DNA of 64,000 bases from a bacterium OL-1 (GTDB lineage: Bacteria > Actinomycetota > Coriobacteriia > Coriobacteriales > Atopobiaceae). Below the pieces are notes generated by a model. The model saw only the letters and a program-made list of their open reading frames with translations. It had not been told where the DNA came from and ran no database searches. Each line of letters begins with the position of its first letter. Position 1 is the stretch's first letter. The stretch covers positions 180,428-244,427 of the forward strand of contig LM994627.1 in the NCBI GenBank assembly GCA_000752675.2, given 5' to 3'. The translations under genes and the position numbers were made by a program. Positions 1 to 6,772 of this stretch are shown here, one piece after another.

Positions 1-834
1 GCCCTTGAGGAAGCGCACCGGGCTAAGATGCCCCACCCAGGCCACGAATGCAGACTCGACGCCAAAGAACTGGATTGCCAGGACCACGTAGGCAACGGCC
101 AGCACGCCAAGCAGCGGCACGAGCTGGGTGACGTCGGCGCGGCCAACGGCGCGGCCAATGAGCGCCACCACGGCGTACGGCGTGAACCCAACAACCCAGC
201 TTACGGTCTCGCCCAGGACCTTGTTGCCGGCGTCGATGAACGCCTTGAACGGCCGCACGTCGACCTTCTCGCCATCCTGGCGCTCTGAGGCAAGCCGGTT
301 GTACGCCAGCGCGACGATGATCGCAAAGACGATGATGGGCACAACTGCGTTGCTGGTCCACGCTGCGGCAAGGTTCTGCGGGAAGAGGCCCACGATGGTG
401 TCGGTGACGGTGGGAACCTCCTTGGCCTCGTAGGTTACGCCGTCAAGCGAGAAGCCCGTTCCCACGCCCAGGGGTAGCGCGATGGCAAGCGTGAGGAGTG
501 TCGCCGTGAGCGTGTTGAGCACGAGGAAGACCACCGACTTCACGCCGATGCCCTTGAGGTGCACGAGGTCCGCCAGGTTGGTGACGCTCGAGATGATGCT
601 AAAGAGGAGGAGCGGCACCACCAGCGCGGAGATCACGTTTGCATAGATGGTGCCAAAGATTGCGTAGTACGAGAAGCCCTGGTCAAACGCGACGCCAATG
701 ACTATGCCGAGTCCGGTCGCGATGAGGGTGCGCACGCCAAAGCCCACCTTGAACCTGCGCTTGAGCGTGGCGAGAAGGGCGAAAGCCACAACGGTTGCGA
801 CGAGCGCCCAGAGAGCCGTGATGTCTACCTGCAT
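1..834 (-). CDS. tcyP: Sodium:dicarboxylate-type symporter, probable L-cystine uptake protein (3' end cut by window edge)
   Basis: This partial gene (278 codons) encodes a membrane symporter of the cation:dicarboxylate (DAACS/SDF) family. Translation of the minus strand gives an N-terminal hydrophobic helix, a basic loop with KRR, and TM segments with the phrases SNAVVPIIVFAIIVALAY and TPYAVVALIG that resemble TcyP/YdjN cystine importers more than glutamate carriers. The C-terminal substrate-binding half lies beyond base 1. The ATG at 834 is preceded by GGAAGG nine bases upstream. A 32-codon Cys-containing ORF ends six bases before this start. The family call is firm; cystine as substrate is inferred from resemblance and from that upstream ORF. 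Confidence 0.75.
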   Translation of the reverse strand, partial: MQVDITALWALVATVVAFALLATLKRRFKVGFGVRTLIATGLGIVIGVAFDQGFSYYAIFGTIYANVISALVVPLLLFSIISSVTNLADLVHLKGIGVKSVVFLVLNTLTATLLTLAIALPLGVGTGFSLDGVTYEAKEVPTVTDTIVGLFPQNLAAAWTSNAVVPIIVFAIIVALAYNRLASERQDGEKVDVRPFKAFIDAGNKVLGETVSWVVGFTPYAVVALIGRAVGRADVTQLVPLLGVLAVAYVVLAIQFFGVESAFVAWVGHLSPVRFLKG

Positions 835-840
835 GGGATG

Positions 841-939
841 TTACCTTCCGACGTGTCGTATGCGTTCCAAGTGGGGGATGCGGGCGAGCTGCTCCGCCGT
901 GCCGGTTTTGCTACACATTTGCTGACAGGTGATGGCCAT
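841..939 (-). CDS. Putative 32-aa leader peptide or uORF upstream of the cystine-type symporter
   Basis: A short ORF beginning MAITCQQMC, with Cys at positions 5 and 9, starts after a GAGGAG ribosome binding site and stops six bases before the symporter start codon. The symporter's own GGAAGG overlaps the last codons, so the two could be translationally coupled. No signal peptide or membrane segment is visible. The position, the Cys content and the coupling fit a cysteine-sensing leader peptide. A spurious ORF remains possible because it is so short. Confidence 0.4.
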   Translation of the reverse strand: MAITCQQMCSKTGTAEQLARIPHLERIRHVGR

Positions 940-1076
940 GATGCGCTCCTCAATCTCTAGTGCGTTGGTAGGATATTGGTATGGTCGTGCATCGGCGCTT
1001 CCGATACAAGGTCGGGGGTTGCAGCGTTTTCCGACAACTGGCGTTCGGATATTTGGGGGAGCGAGGGCTTGGCATA

Positions 1077-1103
1077 CGAAAAACGGGACCCAGAGGGTCC
1101 CGT
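1077..1103 (-). terminator. Rho-independent terminator of the LacI-family regulator
   Basis: A perfect 9-bp stem (1083-1091 with 1095-1103) and a 3-nt loop is followed on the minus strand by a run of T. It lies 28 bases past the regulator stop codon. Confidence 0.85.
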
Positions 1104-1130
1104 GGAAGGACTGACTACTGCCCCAACTTT

Positions 1131-2159
1131 CTAGCGGGTGCTTGAACCCCAATGCATATCGCAGGAGAGAACCTGGTGAGGATCGACCTCGCCAGCTTCT
1201 TTGATGAGGTCAATGAGGATGCGTGCCGCCTGCTGGCCTTCACGGTATGCGGGCTGTACAACGGTCGACACGCTTGGGGACGCAACGCTTACCCAGTCTG
1301 TGTTGTCAAACCCGAGAAGGCCTACTTGATCTGGCATGTTGGAATAGAAGTCACGCATGGCAACGTATACATCGGGCAATGCCCAGCAATTTGGTGCAAA
1401 CACAAGCGTAGGCGTGGCGTTTCCATCCAGCCGATCGTGCAGCCACGATGTCAGGTCTTCTACGGCAACACCGCTGTCGGGTATGACGTATTCCTCGTGG
1501 GGCACCTCGTGCGCCTCAAGGGCATCGACGCACCCGCTAAAACGCTCCACGCGCGAGCTCAGAAGCTGCGGTTGCGCAGCAACTACCAGCACTCGCTCGT
1601 ATCCCTTCGCCAGGCATGCCTCTATTGCCTCATAGGTAGCCTCATAGTTGTCGGTCTTCACCCAGCTGGAGGTGTAGTCGTAGTACTTGCTGTCAAAGAA
1701 CACCAGGTGCTTGCCCGCCTCAGAGATTACCTTCGCTACCTCTCGAAAGCGTGCGGTTGGCTGAACAATAAAACCATCTACGCCAACGGCAAGAAGGCGC
1801 TCGATATAGGCCCTCTCATCATCGCGGTCAAAGTTGGAACTGCTGATGAGGAGCCTGTATCCTTCCTCGCTGGCAACAGAGTCGATGCCCTTAACTATCT
1901 GGTTAGAGAATGCGTTAGTGTTGTCTCCCACGACAATACCCAATAGATAGGTCTGCTTTGCATTCATGCCGCGGGCAAGGGGGCTCGGCTCATAACCCGT
2001 GTCTTCAATCGCTTGCCGAATTCGATCGCGGGTCTCTGCTGACATGCGGTCTGTGTGTCCATTTAGGTAGAACGAGACCGTCGTCTTGGAAGTTCCTGCT
2101 AGTTGGGCTATCTCGTTGATGGTGACGCGCTTCTTTGTCTTTGTTGTGCTGCCGTGCAT
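1131..2159 (-). CDS. regR: LacI-family transcriptional regulator, RegR-like (glycosaminoglycan/unsaturated uronate catabolism)
   Basis: This 342-aa protein has the canonical LacI N-terminal helix-turn-helix (TINEIAQLAGTSKTTVSFYLNG, residues about 14-35) with the hinge helix SPLARGMNAKQT, then a periplasmic-binding-protein-like effector domain (GIVVGDNTNAFSN onward). The ATG at 2159 follows GGAGAGG. It is the first gene of the uronate locus, like RegR next to the streptococcal hyaluronate genes. AAACCGGTTT-like palindromes occur upstream of this gene (2197), in the dhuI-ugl divergent region (3132, 3251) and at the dehydrogenase promoter (10420), so it probably controls all of these and itself. 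The effector is unknown. Identity as a LacI regulator is firm; the RegR assignment rests on context. Confidence 0.8.
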   Translation of the reverse strand: MHGSTTKTKKRVTINEIAQLAGTSKTTVSFYLNGHTDRMSAETRDRIRQAIEDTGYEPSPLARGMNAKQTYLLGIVVGDNTNAFSNQIVKGIDSVASEEGYRLLISSSNFDRDDERAYIERLLAVGVDGFIVQPTARFREVAKVISEAGKHLVFFDSKYYDYTSSWVKTDNYEATYEAIEACLAKGYERVLVVAAQPQLLSSRVERFSGCVDALEAHEVPHEEYVIPDSGVAVEDLTSWLHDRLDGNATPTLVFAPNCWALPDVYVAMRDFYSNMPDQVGLLGFDNTDWVSVASPSVSTVVQPAYREGQQAARILIDLIKEAGEVDPHQVLSCDMHWGSSTR

Positions 2160-2196
2160 GCCTGAGCCTCTCCGAACATCCTGACAGTCGGTTAGA

Positions 2197-2206
2197 AAAA
2201 CGGTTT
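2197..2206. promoter_or_regulatory. Weak LacI-type operator upstream of regR
   Basis: This 10-mer differs from AAACCGGTTT at one position. It lies 38 bases upstream of the regulator start codon, a place suited to autoregulation. Confidence 0.45.
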
Positions 2207-2344
2207 AGTAATAGTTTACCAAGCAGATGAGACTCGGTGTCTGTTGACGCAGCGAAAAACCAATTTGTTCTGACTGCCTTTGCTTGGTGGAGTGGCGTGC
2301 GAGAAGCAAACGGTACCCCCGAAATCCCCCGAATTCGCGACACA

Positions 2345-2382
2345 GAATAACCCGCCGAGAAGCACCTGCGTTTCTCGGCGGG
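2345..2382 (-). terminator. Intrinsic terminator of dhuI
   Basis: An 11-bp stem (2351-2361 with 2372-2382) has a 10-nt loop, followed on the minus strand by TTATTC. The stem arms contain CGAGAAG and TTCTCG as an inverted pair. Confidence 0.75.
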
Positions 2383-2414
2383 GAGGGAAAGGAGGGCAAG
2401 ATTCGTGTCTGAGG

Positions 2415-3053
2415 CTAGGCGAGAACCTCGCGAACCACCTTGGCGACAGCCTCGTTTGTCGCGTTTGCAAAGAAGTACTCCTGGAAGTGCTCGCCTGCGA
2501 AGGCGCCGCGCACGAGGTCACGGTCGAGCTTGGGGAGAAGCTCGGTGAACGGACGGAAGCTCACCTCTCGCACGCTGTCGAGGATCTTCTTGTTGCGCTG
2601 CTCGGGAACCACGCGCTCGGCAGGATAACCGTTGCCAGAGCCAAAGCCAAAGAGCTTCTCGAAGGTGTACTCAAGGTTGAGCTCCTGGCCCCACCCGTTC
2701 TTGAGGGCGAAGGGCATGGCAACCGCGTTGCCGTCATTGATCTGCGCAAAGGTGTAGGCGTCGAGGGGGTCCTCAACGTGACCGCAGATGACTCCGGGGA
2801 AGGAGTTGAGTGCGAGCATGGCCCCCTCGCCGGTGCCGCAGCCGGTCACAACGTAGTCCGTCGCGCCGCCGTTGAGAAGCGTGGCCGCGAGGATGCCGTT
2901 CTGCACGTAGGTGAGCTGGGCATCGTCATCCGCTGTGTACATGCCGTAGTTGAACACCTCGTGACCCATGGGCTCCACGACCTTGCGCAGGGCCTTCTCG
3001 ATCATGGCGTTCTTTGCCGCCTGGCTGTTCTCGTTGATGAGTGCGATTTTCAT
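2415..3053 (-). CDS. dhuI: RpiB/LacA/LacB-family sugar isomerase, probable 5-keto-4-deoxyuronate ketol-isomerase (DhuI)
   Basis: This 212-aa cytoplasmic protein belongs to the RpiB/LacAB fold: N-terminal MKIALINENSQAAKN, then GHEVFNYG and a CGTGEGAMLALNSFPG stretch with the conserved Cys/Gly-rich phosphate-loop region. In streptococcal GAG loci a protein of this family and length isomerises 4-deoxy-5-keto-uronate released by Ugl. The start chosen at 3053 has GAAAGGA upstream; a longer frame to 3128 lacks a ribosome binding site. It is divergent from ugl, and its promoter overlaps an AAACTAGTTT operator. The pathway role is inferred from family and neighbours. Confidence 0.78.
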   Translation of the reverse strand: MKIALINENSQAAKNAMIEKALRKVVEPMGHEVFNYGMYTADDDAQLTYVQNGILAATLLNGGATDYVVTGCGTGEGAMLALNSFPGVICGHVEDPLDAYTFAQINDGNAVAMPFALKNGWGQELNLEYTFEKLFGFGSGNGYPAERVVPEQRNKKILDSVREVSFRPFTELLPKLDRDLVRGAFAGEHFQEYFFANATNEAVAKVVREVLA

Positions 3054-3105
3054 TGTGTTTCCTTTCTTGCTAGGACATGAGCTAATGGATGAGGTGTAGT
3101 GCGCA

Positions 3106-3134
3106 GAGATATGCTCAACGTGTGTCAAAGTAAA
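3106..3134 (-). promoter_or_regulatory. Promoter of dhuI
   Basis: On the minus strand TTTACT and TATCTC are separated by 17 bases. The -35 element overlaps the palindrome at 3132-3141. Confidence 0.6.
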
Positions 3135-3141
3135 CTAGTTT
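3132..3141. promoter_or_regulatory. RegR-type operator AAACTAGTTT at the dhuI promoter
   Basis: A perfect 10-bp palindrome overlaps the dhuI -35 element. It shares the AAAC...GTTT half sites with the boxes at 3251 and 10420. Confidence 0.6.
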
Positions 3142-3250
3142 GGTAACAACTTCAACTAAACAACCGCTCGCCCCCTCAATCTAGACCGTTCACCGGCTAT
3201 TCTTTGTAATGCGAGGGAAATGACCCCATGATTTCGCATCGAGGAAAGAT

Positions 3251-3260
3251 AAACCGGTTT
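3251..3260. promoter_or_regulatory. RegR-type operator AAACCGGTTT upstream of ugl
   Basis: A perfect 10-bp palindrome lies 33 bases before the ugl start. The central CCGG and flanking A/T arms are typical of LacI-family sites. I could not place a convincing -35/-10 pair for ugl. Confidence 0.65.
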
Positions 3261-3292
3261 GCAGTTATTCACTTCGACTGAGAGGAGGGGGA

Positions 3293-4480
3293 ATGGGTGT
3301 CCCATTCATTGAGCCACTTGCAGATACCAAACGCTGGAACTCTGCAAAACCCCTTAGTGAGGATGAGCTCCAGCTTGGCCTCAATCGATCCCTGGCGCAG
3401 ATCGATGCGAACATGTCGATTTATGGTGATGGACAGTTCCCAACCTCTGCAACGACAAACGGCCTGTATGGGGTGATGGGAAACGACGAGTGGACAAACG
3501 GCTTTTGGACCGGCCAGCTCTGGCTCGCCTATGAGATTACCGGGGAGCCCCGATACAGAGCACTTGCGGAGAAAAATGTAGAGAGCTTCCTCGAGAGGGT
3601 CGAGCGTAGGCACGAGCTTGATCATCACGACCTTGGCTTTCTTTACATTCCCTCATGCGTTGCTGCATTCAAGGTGTGCGGCAGCGAGAAGGGACGCAGG
3701 GCAGCCATTCTCGCTGCCGATCAACTGATGACGCGTTGGCAGGGACGCGGAAGGTTCTTCCAGGCGTGGGGTCCCATGGACAGCCCCGACCACTATCGCT
3801 TTATCATTGATTGCCTTCTCAATGTACCTCTGCTTCATTGGGCAAGCGACACAACGGGTGACCCGACGTATGCTGCGTGCGCACGCGACCACTTCATGAC
3901 AACCTGCGCGCACATCATCAGGGCCGATGGCAGCGCCTTCCATACCTTCTACATGGACCCGATGACTGGAGGCCCGGATCACGGAGCCACCCGGCAGGGG
4001 TACTCGGATGATTCAGCGTGGGCTCGAGGACAGGCTTGGGGCATCGATGGCATTCCCATCAACATCCGCCATACCGGGATGAGTGGCTACCAAGACTATG
4101 CGCGCTCCATGAGGAACTACTATCTCAACAGGCTGCCTGAGGATTCGGTTTGCTATTGGGATCTTGTTTTTGGTGACGGATCTGGCCAGCCTCGTGACAG
4201 CAGTGCCGCTGCTATCGCGGCATGCGGACTCTCCGAGATGGCATCCCAGGAAGCAAACGATGAGGAACGTGCGATTGACGATGGAGCCCTTGCCATCTCT
4301 CTCCGTTCGCTCATCAACGACTATACGAGTGATACGACTGTACCTGGTGCGCCCATCTTGCAGCACGGCGTCTATAGCTGGCATTCCGGAAAGGGCGTTG
4401 ATGAGGGCAACCTCTGGGGTGATTACTTCTTCCTCGAGGCTATTGCAAGGAAGCTCATCACGTGGAACCCATACTGGTAG
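3293..4480 (+). CDS. ugl: Unsaturated glucuronyl hydrolase (GH88)
   Basis: This 395-aa cytoplasmic enzyme removes the 4,5-unsaturated uronic acid from the non-reducing end of lyase-derived GAG oligosaccharides by hydrating the double bond. GH88 signatures are clear: NDEWTNGFWTGQLWL, HHDLGFLY with Asp113, a second Asp173 in IIDCLLNVPLLHWA, and GYSDDSAWARGQAWG. These two Asp match in spacing the paired catalytic Asp of streptococcal Ugl. There is no signal peptide, as expected for action on PTS-imported disaccharides. The ATG follows GGAGGGGGA. It heads an operon with EIIB, EIIC and EIID and sits behind a RegR-type operator. The sequence is more AT-rich than flanking housekeeping genes. Confidence 0.93.
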   Translation: MGVPFIEPLADTKRWNSAKPLSEDELQLGLNRSLAQIDANMSIYGDGQFPTSATTNGLYGVMGNDEWTNGFWTGQLWLAYEITGEPRYRALAEKNVESFLERVERRHELDHHDLGFLYIPSCVAAFKVCGSEKGRRAAILAADQLMTRWQGRGRFFQAWGPMDSPDHYRFIIDCLLNVPLLHWASDTTGDPTYAACARDHFMTTCAHIIRADGSAFHTFYMDPMTGGPDHGATRQGYSDDSAWARGQAWGIDGIPINIRHTGMSGYQDYARSMRNYYLNRLPEDSVCYWDLVFGDGSGQPRDSSAAAIAACGLSEMASQEANDEERAIDDGALAISLRSLINDYTSDTTVPGAPILQHGVYSWHSGKGVDEGNLWGDYFFLEAIARKLITWNPYW

Positions 4481-4492
4481 GAGGACCAAGAA

Positions 4493-4981
4493 ATGGCAGT
4501 TCCCAATATTGTAATGACCCGTATCGACGAGAGGCTCATTCACGGACAGGGTCAGCTTTGGATTAGGTCTCTTGGAGCAAACACGGTCATTGTTGTAAAT
4601 GACGAGGTTGCAGGCGACCACATGCAACAAACCATCATGAAGACCGTTGTCCCGAAGTCGGTGGCGCTGAGGTTCTTCACAGTTCAGAAGACTATCGACA
4701 TCATCGGGAAAGCTGCTCCGGCGCAGGTCATCTTCCTCATCGTAAAGACTCCGCAGGATGCACTGCGCTTGGTTGAGGGTGGTGTCCCAATTCATGAGAT
4801 CAATGTGGGCAACGTCCACAACGGTCCTGGGAAGGAGAAGGTCACGCGCTCGATATTCCTCGACGAAGAGGACAAAGAGGCGTTCCGCGAGATGGTCCTC
4901 CGCGGCGTTGCGTTCAACACAAGGACAACTCCAAGCGGGACTGATGGTGCAGCCGAAGTAGACATTACCAAGTATCTGTAA
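4493..4981 (+). CDS. PTS mannose/fructose/sorbose-family IIB component
   Basis: This 162-aa cytoplasmic EIIB carries the phospho-acceptor His17 in RIDERLIHGQ, the family hallmark. The body (VPIHEINVGNVH and similar) is typical of full-length Man-family IIB. It begins 12 bases after ugl with GGAGG upstream and is followed by EIIC and EIID, so it should phosphorylate the imported unsaturated disaccharide. No EIIA gene, its phosphate donor, is present in the window; a shared EIIA must be encoded elsewhere. Substrate specificity is inferred from the neighbouring ugl. Confidence 0.92.
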   Translation: MAVPNIVMTRIDERLIHGQGQLWIRSLGANTVIVVNDEVAGDHMQQTIMKTVVPKSVALRFFTVQKTIDIIGKAAPAQVIFLIVKTPQDALRLVEGGVPIHEINVGNVHNGPGKEKVTRSIFLDEEDKEAFREMVLRGVAFNTRTTPSGTDGAAEVDITKYL

Positions 4982-5011
4982 TCAACTGGTGCAGAGAAGG
5001 GAAGCTCGTCA

Positions 5012-5815
5012 ATGGAAATCTCACTTGTTCAGGCGCTGCTGATTGGCCTATGGACTGCCTTCTGTTACAGCGGCATGCTCTTTGGCATCTACACCAACCG
5101 CGCTCTGGTCCTGTCTTTTGGCGTTGGTCTCATTCTTGGCGATGTCCCGACTGCCCTGTCTTGCGGCGCCATTGCTGAGCTTGCATTCATGGGCTTTGGC
5201 GTAGGAGCTGGTGGCACGGTGCCTCCAAACCCCATTGGCCCCGGCATTATCGGTACGCTCATGGCCATTACCATGGCCGATGTGACCCCAGAGACGGCGC
5301 TCTCGCTCTCCATTCCTTTTGCCGTTGCCATCCAGTTCCTGCAGACCTTCGTCTATACGCTCACTTCTGGCAACCAGGAGATTGCAACTAATGCTCTAAG
5401 GGAGCACAAGTTCGGAAAGTGGCACCTTTTCTCCAACTTCACCGTTATCCTTTTCGCAATCGTTGGTTTCATCCTCGGTTTCCTCGGGGCAAGCAGCATG
5501 TCGCTTCTGAGCCAGCTCGTTGCCCTTGTTCCCCAGTGGCTCCTTAAGGGTCTGAGCGTTGCCGGTGGCATGCTTCCCGGAATTGGCTTTGCAATGATTA
5601 TGAGCGTCATGCTCGAGAAGAAGTTCGTTCCCTTTGCCCTGCTCGGCTATATCGCCGCGGCTTATCTCAAGATGCCGGTTATCGGTGTAGCGCTTGTCGG
5701 CTGCGTCTTTGCGCTCAAGCACTACAACGACGTGAAGGAGAATGCCGTTACCCAGGGTGCCTCCGAGCTTGCTGCTAACGATGGTGAGCCGGCTGGCCGC
5801 GAGGACTGGATTTAG
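5012..5815 (+). CDS. PTS mannose-family IIC component
   Basis: This 267-aa polytopic membrane protein is the EIIC of the mannose/sorbose PTS class. It starts with MEISLVQALLIGLWTAFCY, has the conserved loop AELAFMGFGVGAGGTVPPNP, and several further hydrophobic segments ending with a polar tail. In this family IIC and IID together form the translocation channel. The ATG at 5012 is 30 bases after EIIB with AGGGAAG upstream. In the uronate locus it should import GAG-derived unsaturated disaccharides. Confidence 0.92.
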   Translation: MEISLVQALLIGLWTAFCYSGMLFGIYTNRALVLSFGVGLILGDVPTALSCGAIAELAFMGFGVGAGGTVPPNPIGPGIIGTLMAITMADVTPETALSLSIPFAVAIQFLQTFVYTLTSGNQEIATNALREHKFGKWHLFSNFTVILFAIVGFILGFLGASSMSLLSQLVALVPQWLLKGLSVAGGMLPGIGFAMIMSVMLEKKFVPFALLGYIAAAYLKMPVIGVALVGCVFALKHYNDVKENAVTQGASELAANDGEPAGREDWI

Positions 5816-5847
5816 GCACTGGGGATCAACTGACAAGGAGAACTACG

Positions 5848-6708
5848 ATGACCGAAGACATCACCACGGCCTCTTCAGAGAAGGATAAGAGCGCCTCCGA
5901 GCACAAGCTCACCACTCACGACTACAACGTCACCACCCTGCGCTCCTACTTCCTTCAGAATGGCTTTAACTACAGCAACTACCAGGGCCTTGGTTACGGC
6001 TTGGTGCTTTACCCTGCGTTTAAGAAGATTTATGGGGAGAACACCGACAGGCTCGCGAAGGAACTTGAGCAGAACTCCGAGTTCTATAACACCAACCCCA
6101 ACTTCCTTCCTTTCATCACTTCGCTGCACCTCGCGATGGCAGACGAGGGGGCGGATTACGAGGACATCCGCGGCATTAAGATGGCGCTCATGGGGCCTCT
6201 TGCTGGCATTGGCGACTCGCTCTCTCAGTTCTGCATCGCGCCGCTCTTCTCGACGATCTTTGCGTCGCTTGCAATGAGTGGCGTCGCCGCTGCGCCTCTT
6301 CTCTTCCTCGTGGCAATGAACGGCGTGCTTATCTCAATCAAGTTTGCCGTTGCGGCTCAGGGAAGGAAGCTCGGTACTACCATCATTGACAAGCTCAGCT
6401 CCGAACTCAGTACTATCTCTGAGACCGCAAGCATGATTGGTGTAACGGTTATCTCGGGACTCGTGGCGACCTACGTGAAGATGAACGTGGGAATCAGCTT
6501 TGCGGCTGGAGCAGCTCAGGAGGGCGTCAAGCAGTCTACCGTTAACATTCAGTCGATGCTCGATGGTATTGCGCCTGCACTCTTGCCGGTCCTGTATACC
6601 GCACTTATGTATTGGCTCATCAAGAAGAAGGGCTGGGATACCTACAAGCTCGTTATCCTCACAGTCGTGCTGGGAATTGTCCTTTCGGTGTGCGGGATCC
6701 TGGTCTAG
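5848..6708 (+). CDS. PTS mannose-family IID component
   Basis: This 286-aa EIID has a soluble N-terminal half with the family phrases SYFLQNGFNYSNYQGLG and MGPLAGIGDSLSQFC, then several C-terminal membrane helices. It pairs with the preceding IIC. AAGGAG lies before the ATG. The first 20 residues are unusually Ser/Lys/Glu rich. A strong hairpin with a T run follows the stop, so the PTS part of the operon probably ends, or is attenuated, here before the heparinase-like gene. Confidence 0.92.
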   Translation: MTEDITTASSEKDKSASEHKLTTHDYNVTTLRSYFLQNGFNYSNYQGLGYGLVLYPAFKKIYGENTDRLAKELEQNSEFYNTNPNFLPFITSLHLAMADEGADYEDIRGIKMALMGPLAGIGDSLSQFCIAPLFSTIFASLAMSGVAAAPLLFLVAMNGVLISIKFAVAAQGRKLGTTIIDKLSSELSTISETASMIGVTVISGLVATYVKMNVGISFAAGAAQEGVKQSTVNIQSMLDGIAPALLPVLYTALMYWLIKKKGWDTYKLVILTVVLGIVLSVCGILV

Positions 6709-6726
6709 GGTTTGCATGAAAGCAGC

Positions 6727-6758
6727 TGGGAGGGTCCGTTCGGACCCTCCCATTTTCT
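6727..6758 (+). terminator. Intra-operon intrinsic terminator or attenuator between EIID and the heparinase-like gene
   Basis: An 11-bp GC-rich perfect stem (6727-6737 with 6742-6752), loop GTTC, is followed by TTTTCT. The next gene's ribosome binding site starts only five bases later, so transcription of that gene must depend on read-through or on a promoter I could not identify. Confidence 0.75.
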
Positions 6759-6772
6759 ATATGGAGGCAATG

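Noticed and set aside
1152..1946. 264-codon plus-strand ORF
   Set aside because: Antisense to the LacI regulator, whose HTH and effector domain are intact.
6500..6772. Extended N-terminus for the heparinase-like protein
   Set aside because: The upstream frame overlaps EIID and the terminator hairpin; GGAGG at 6763 points to a later start.
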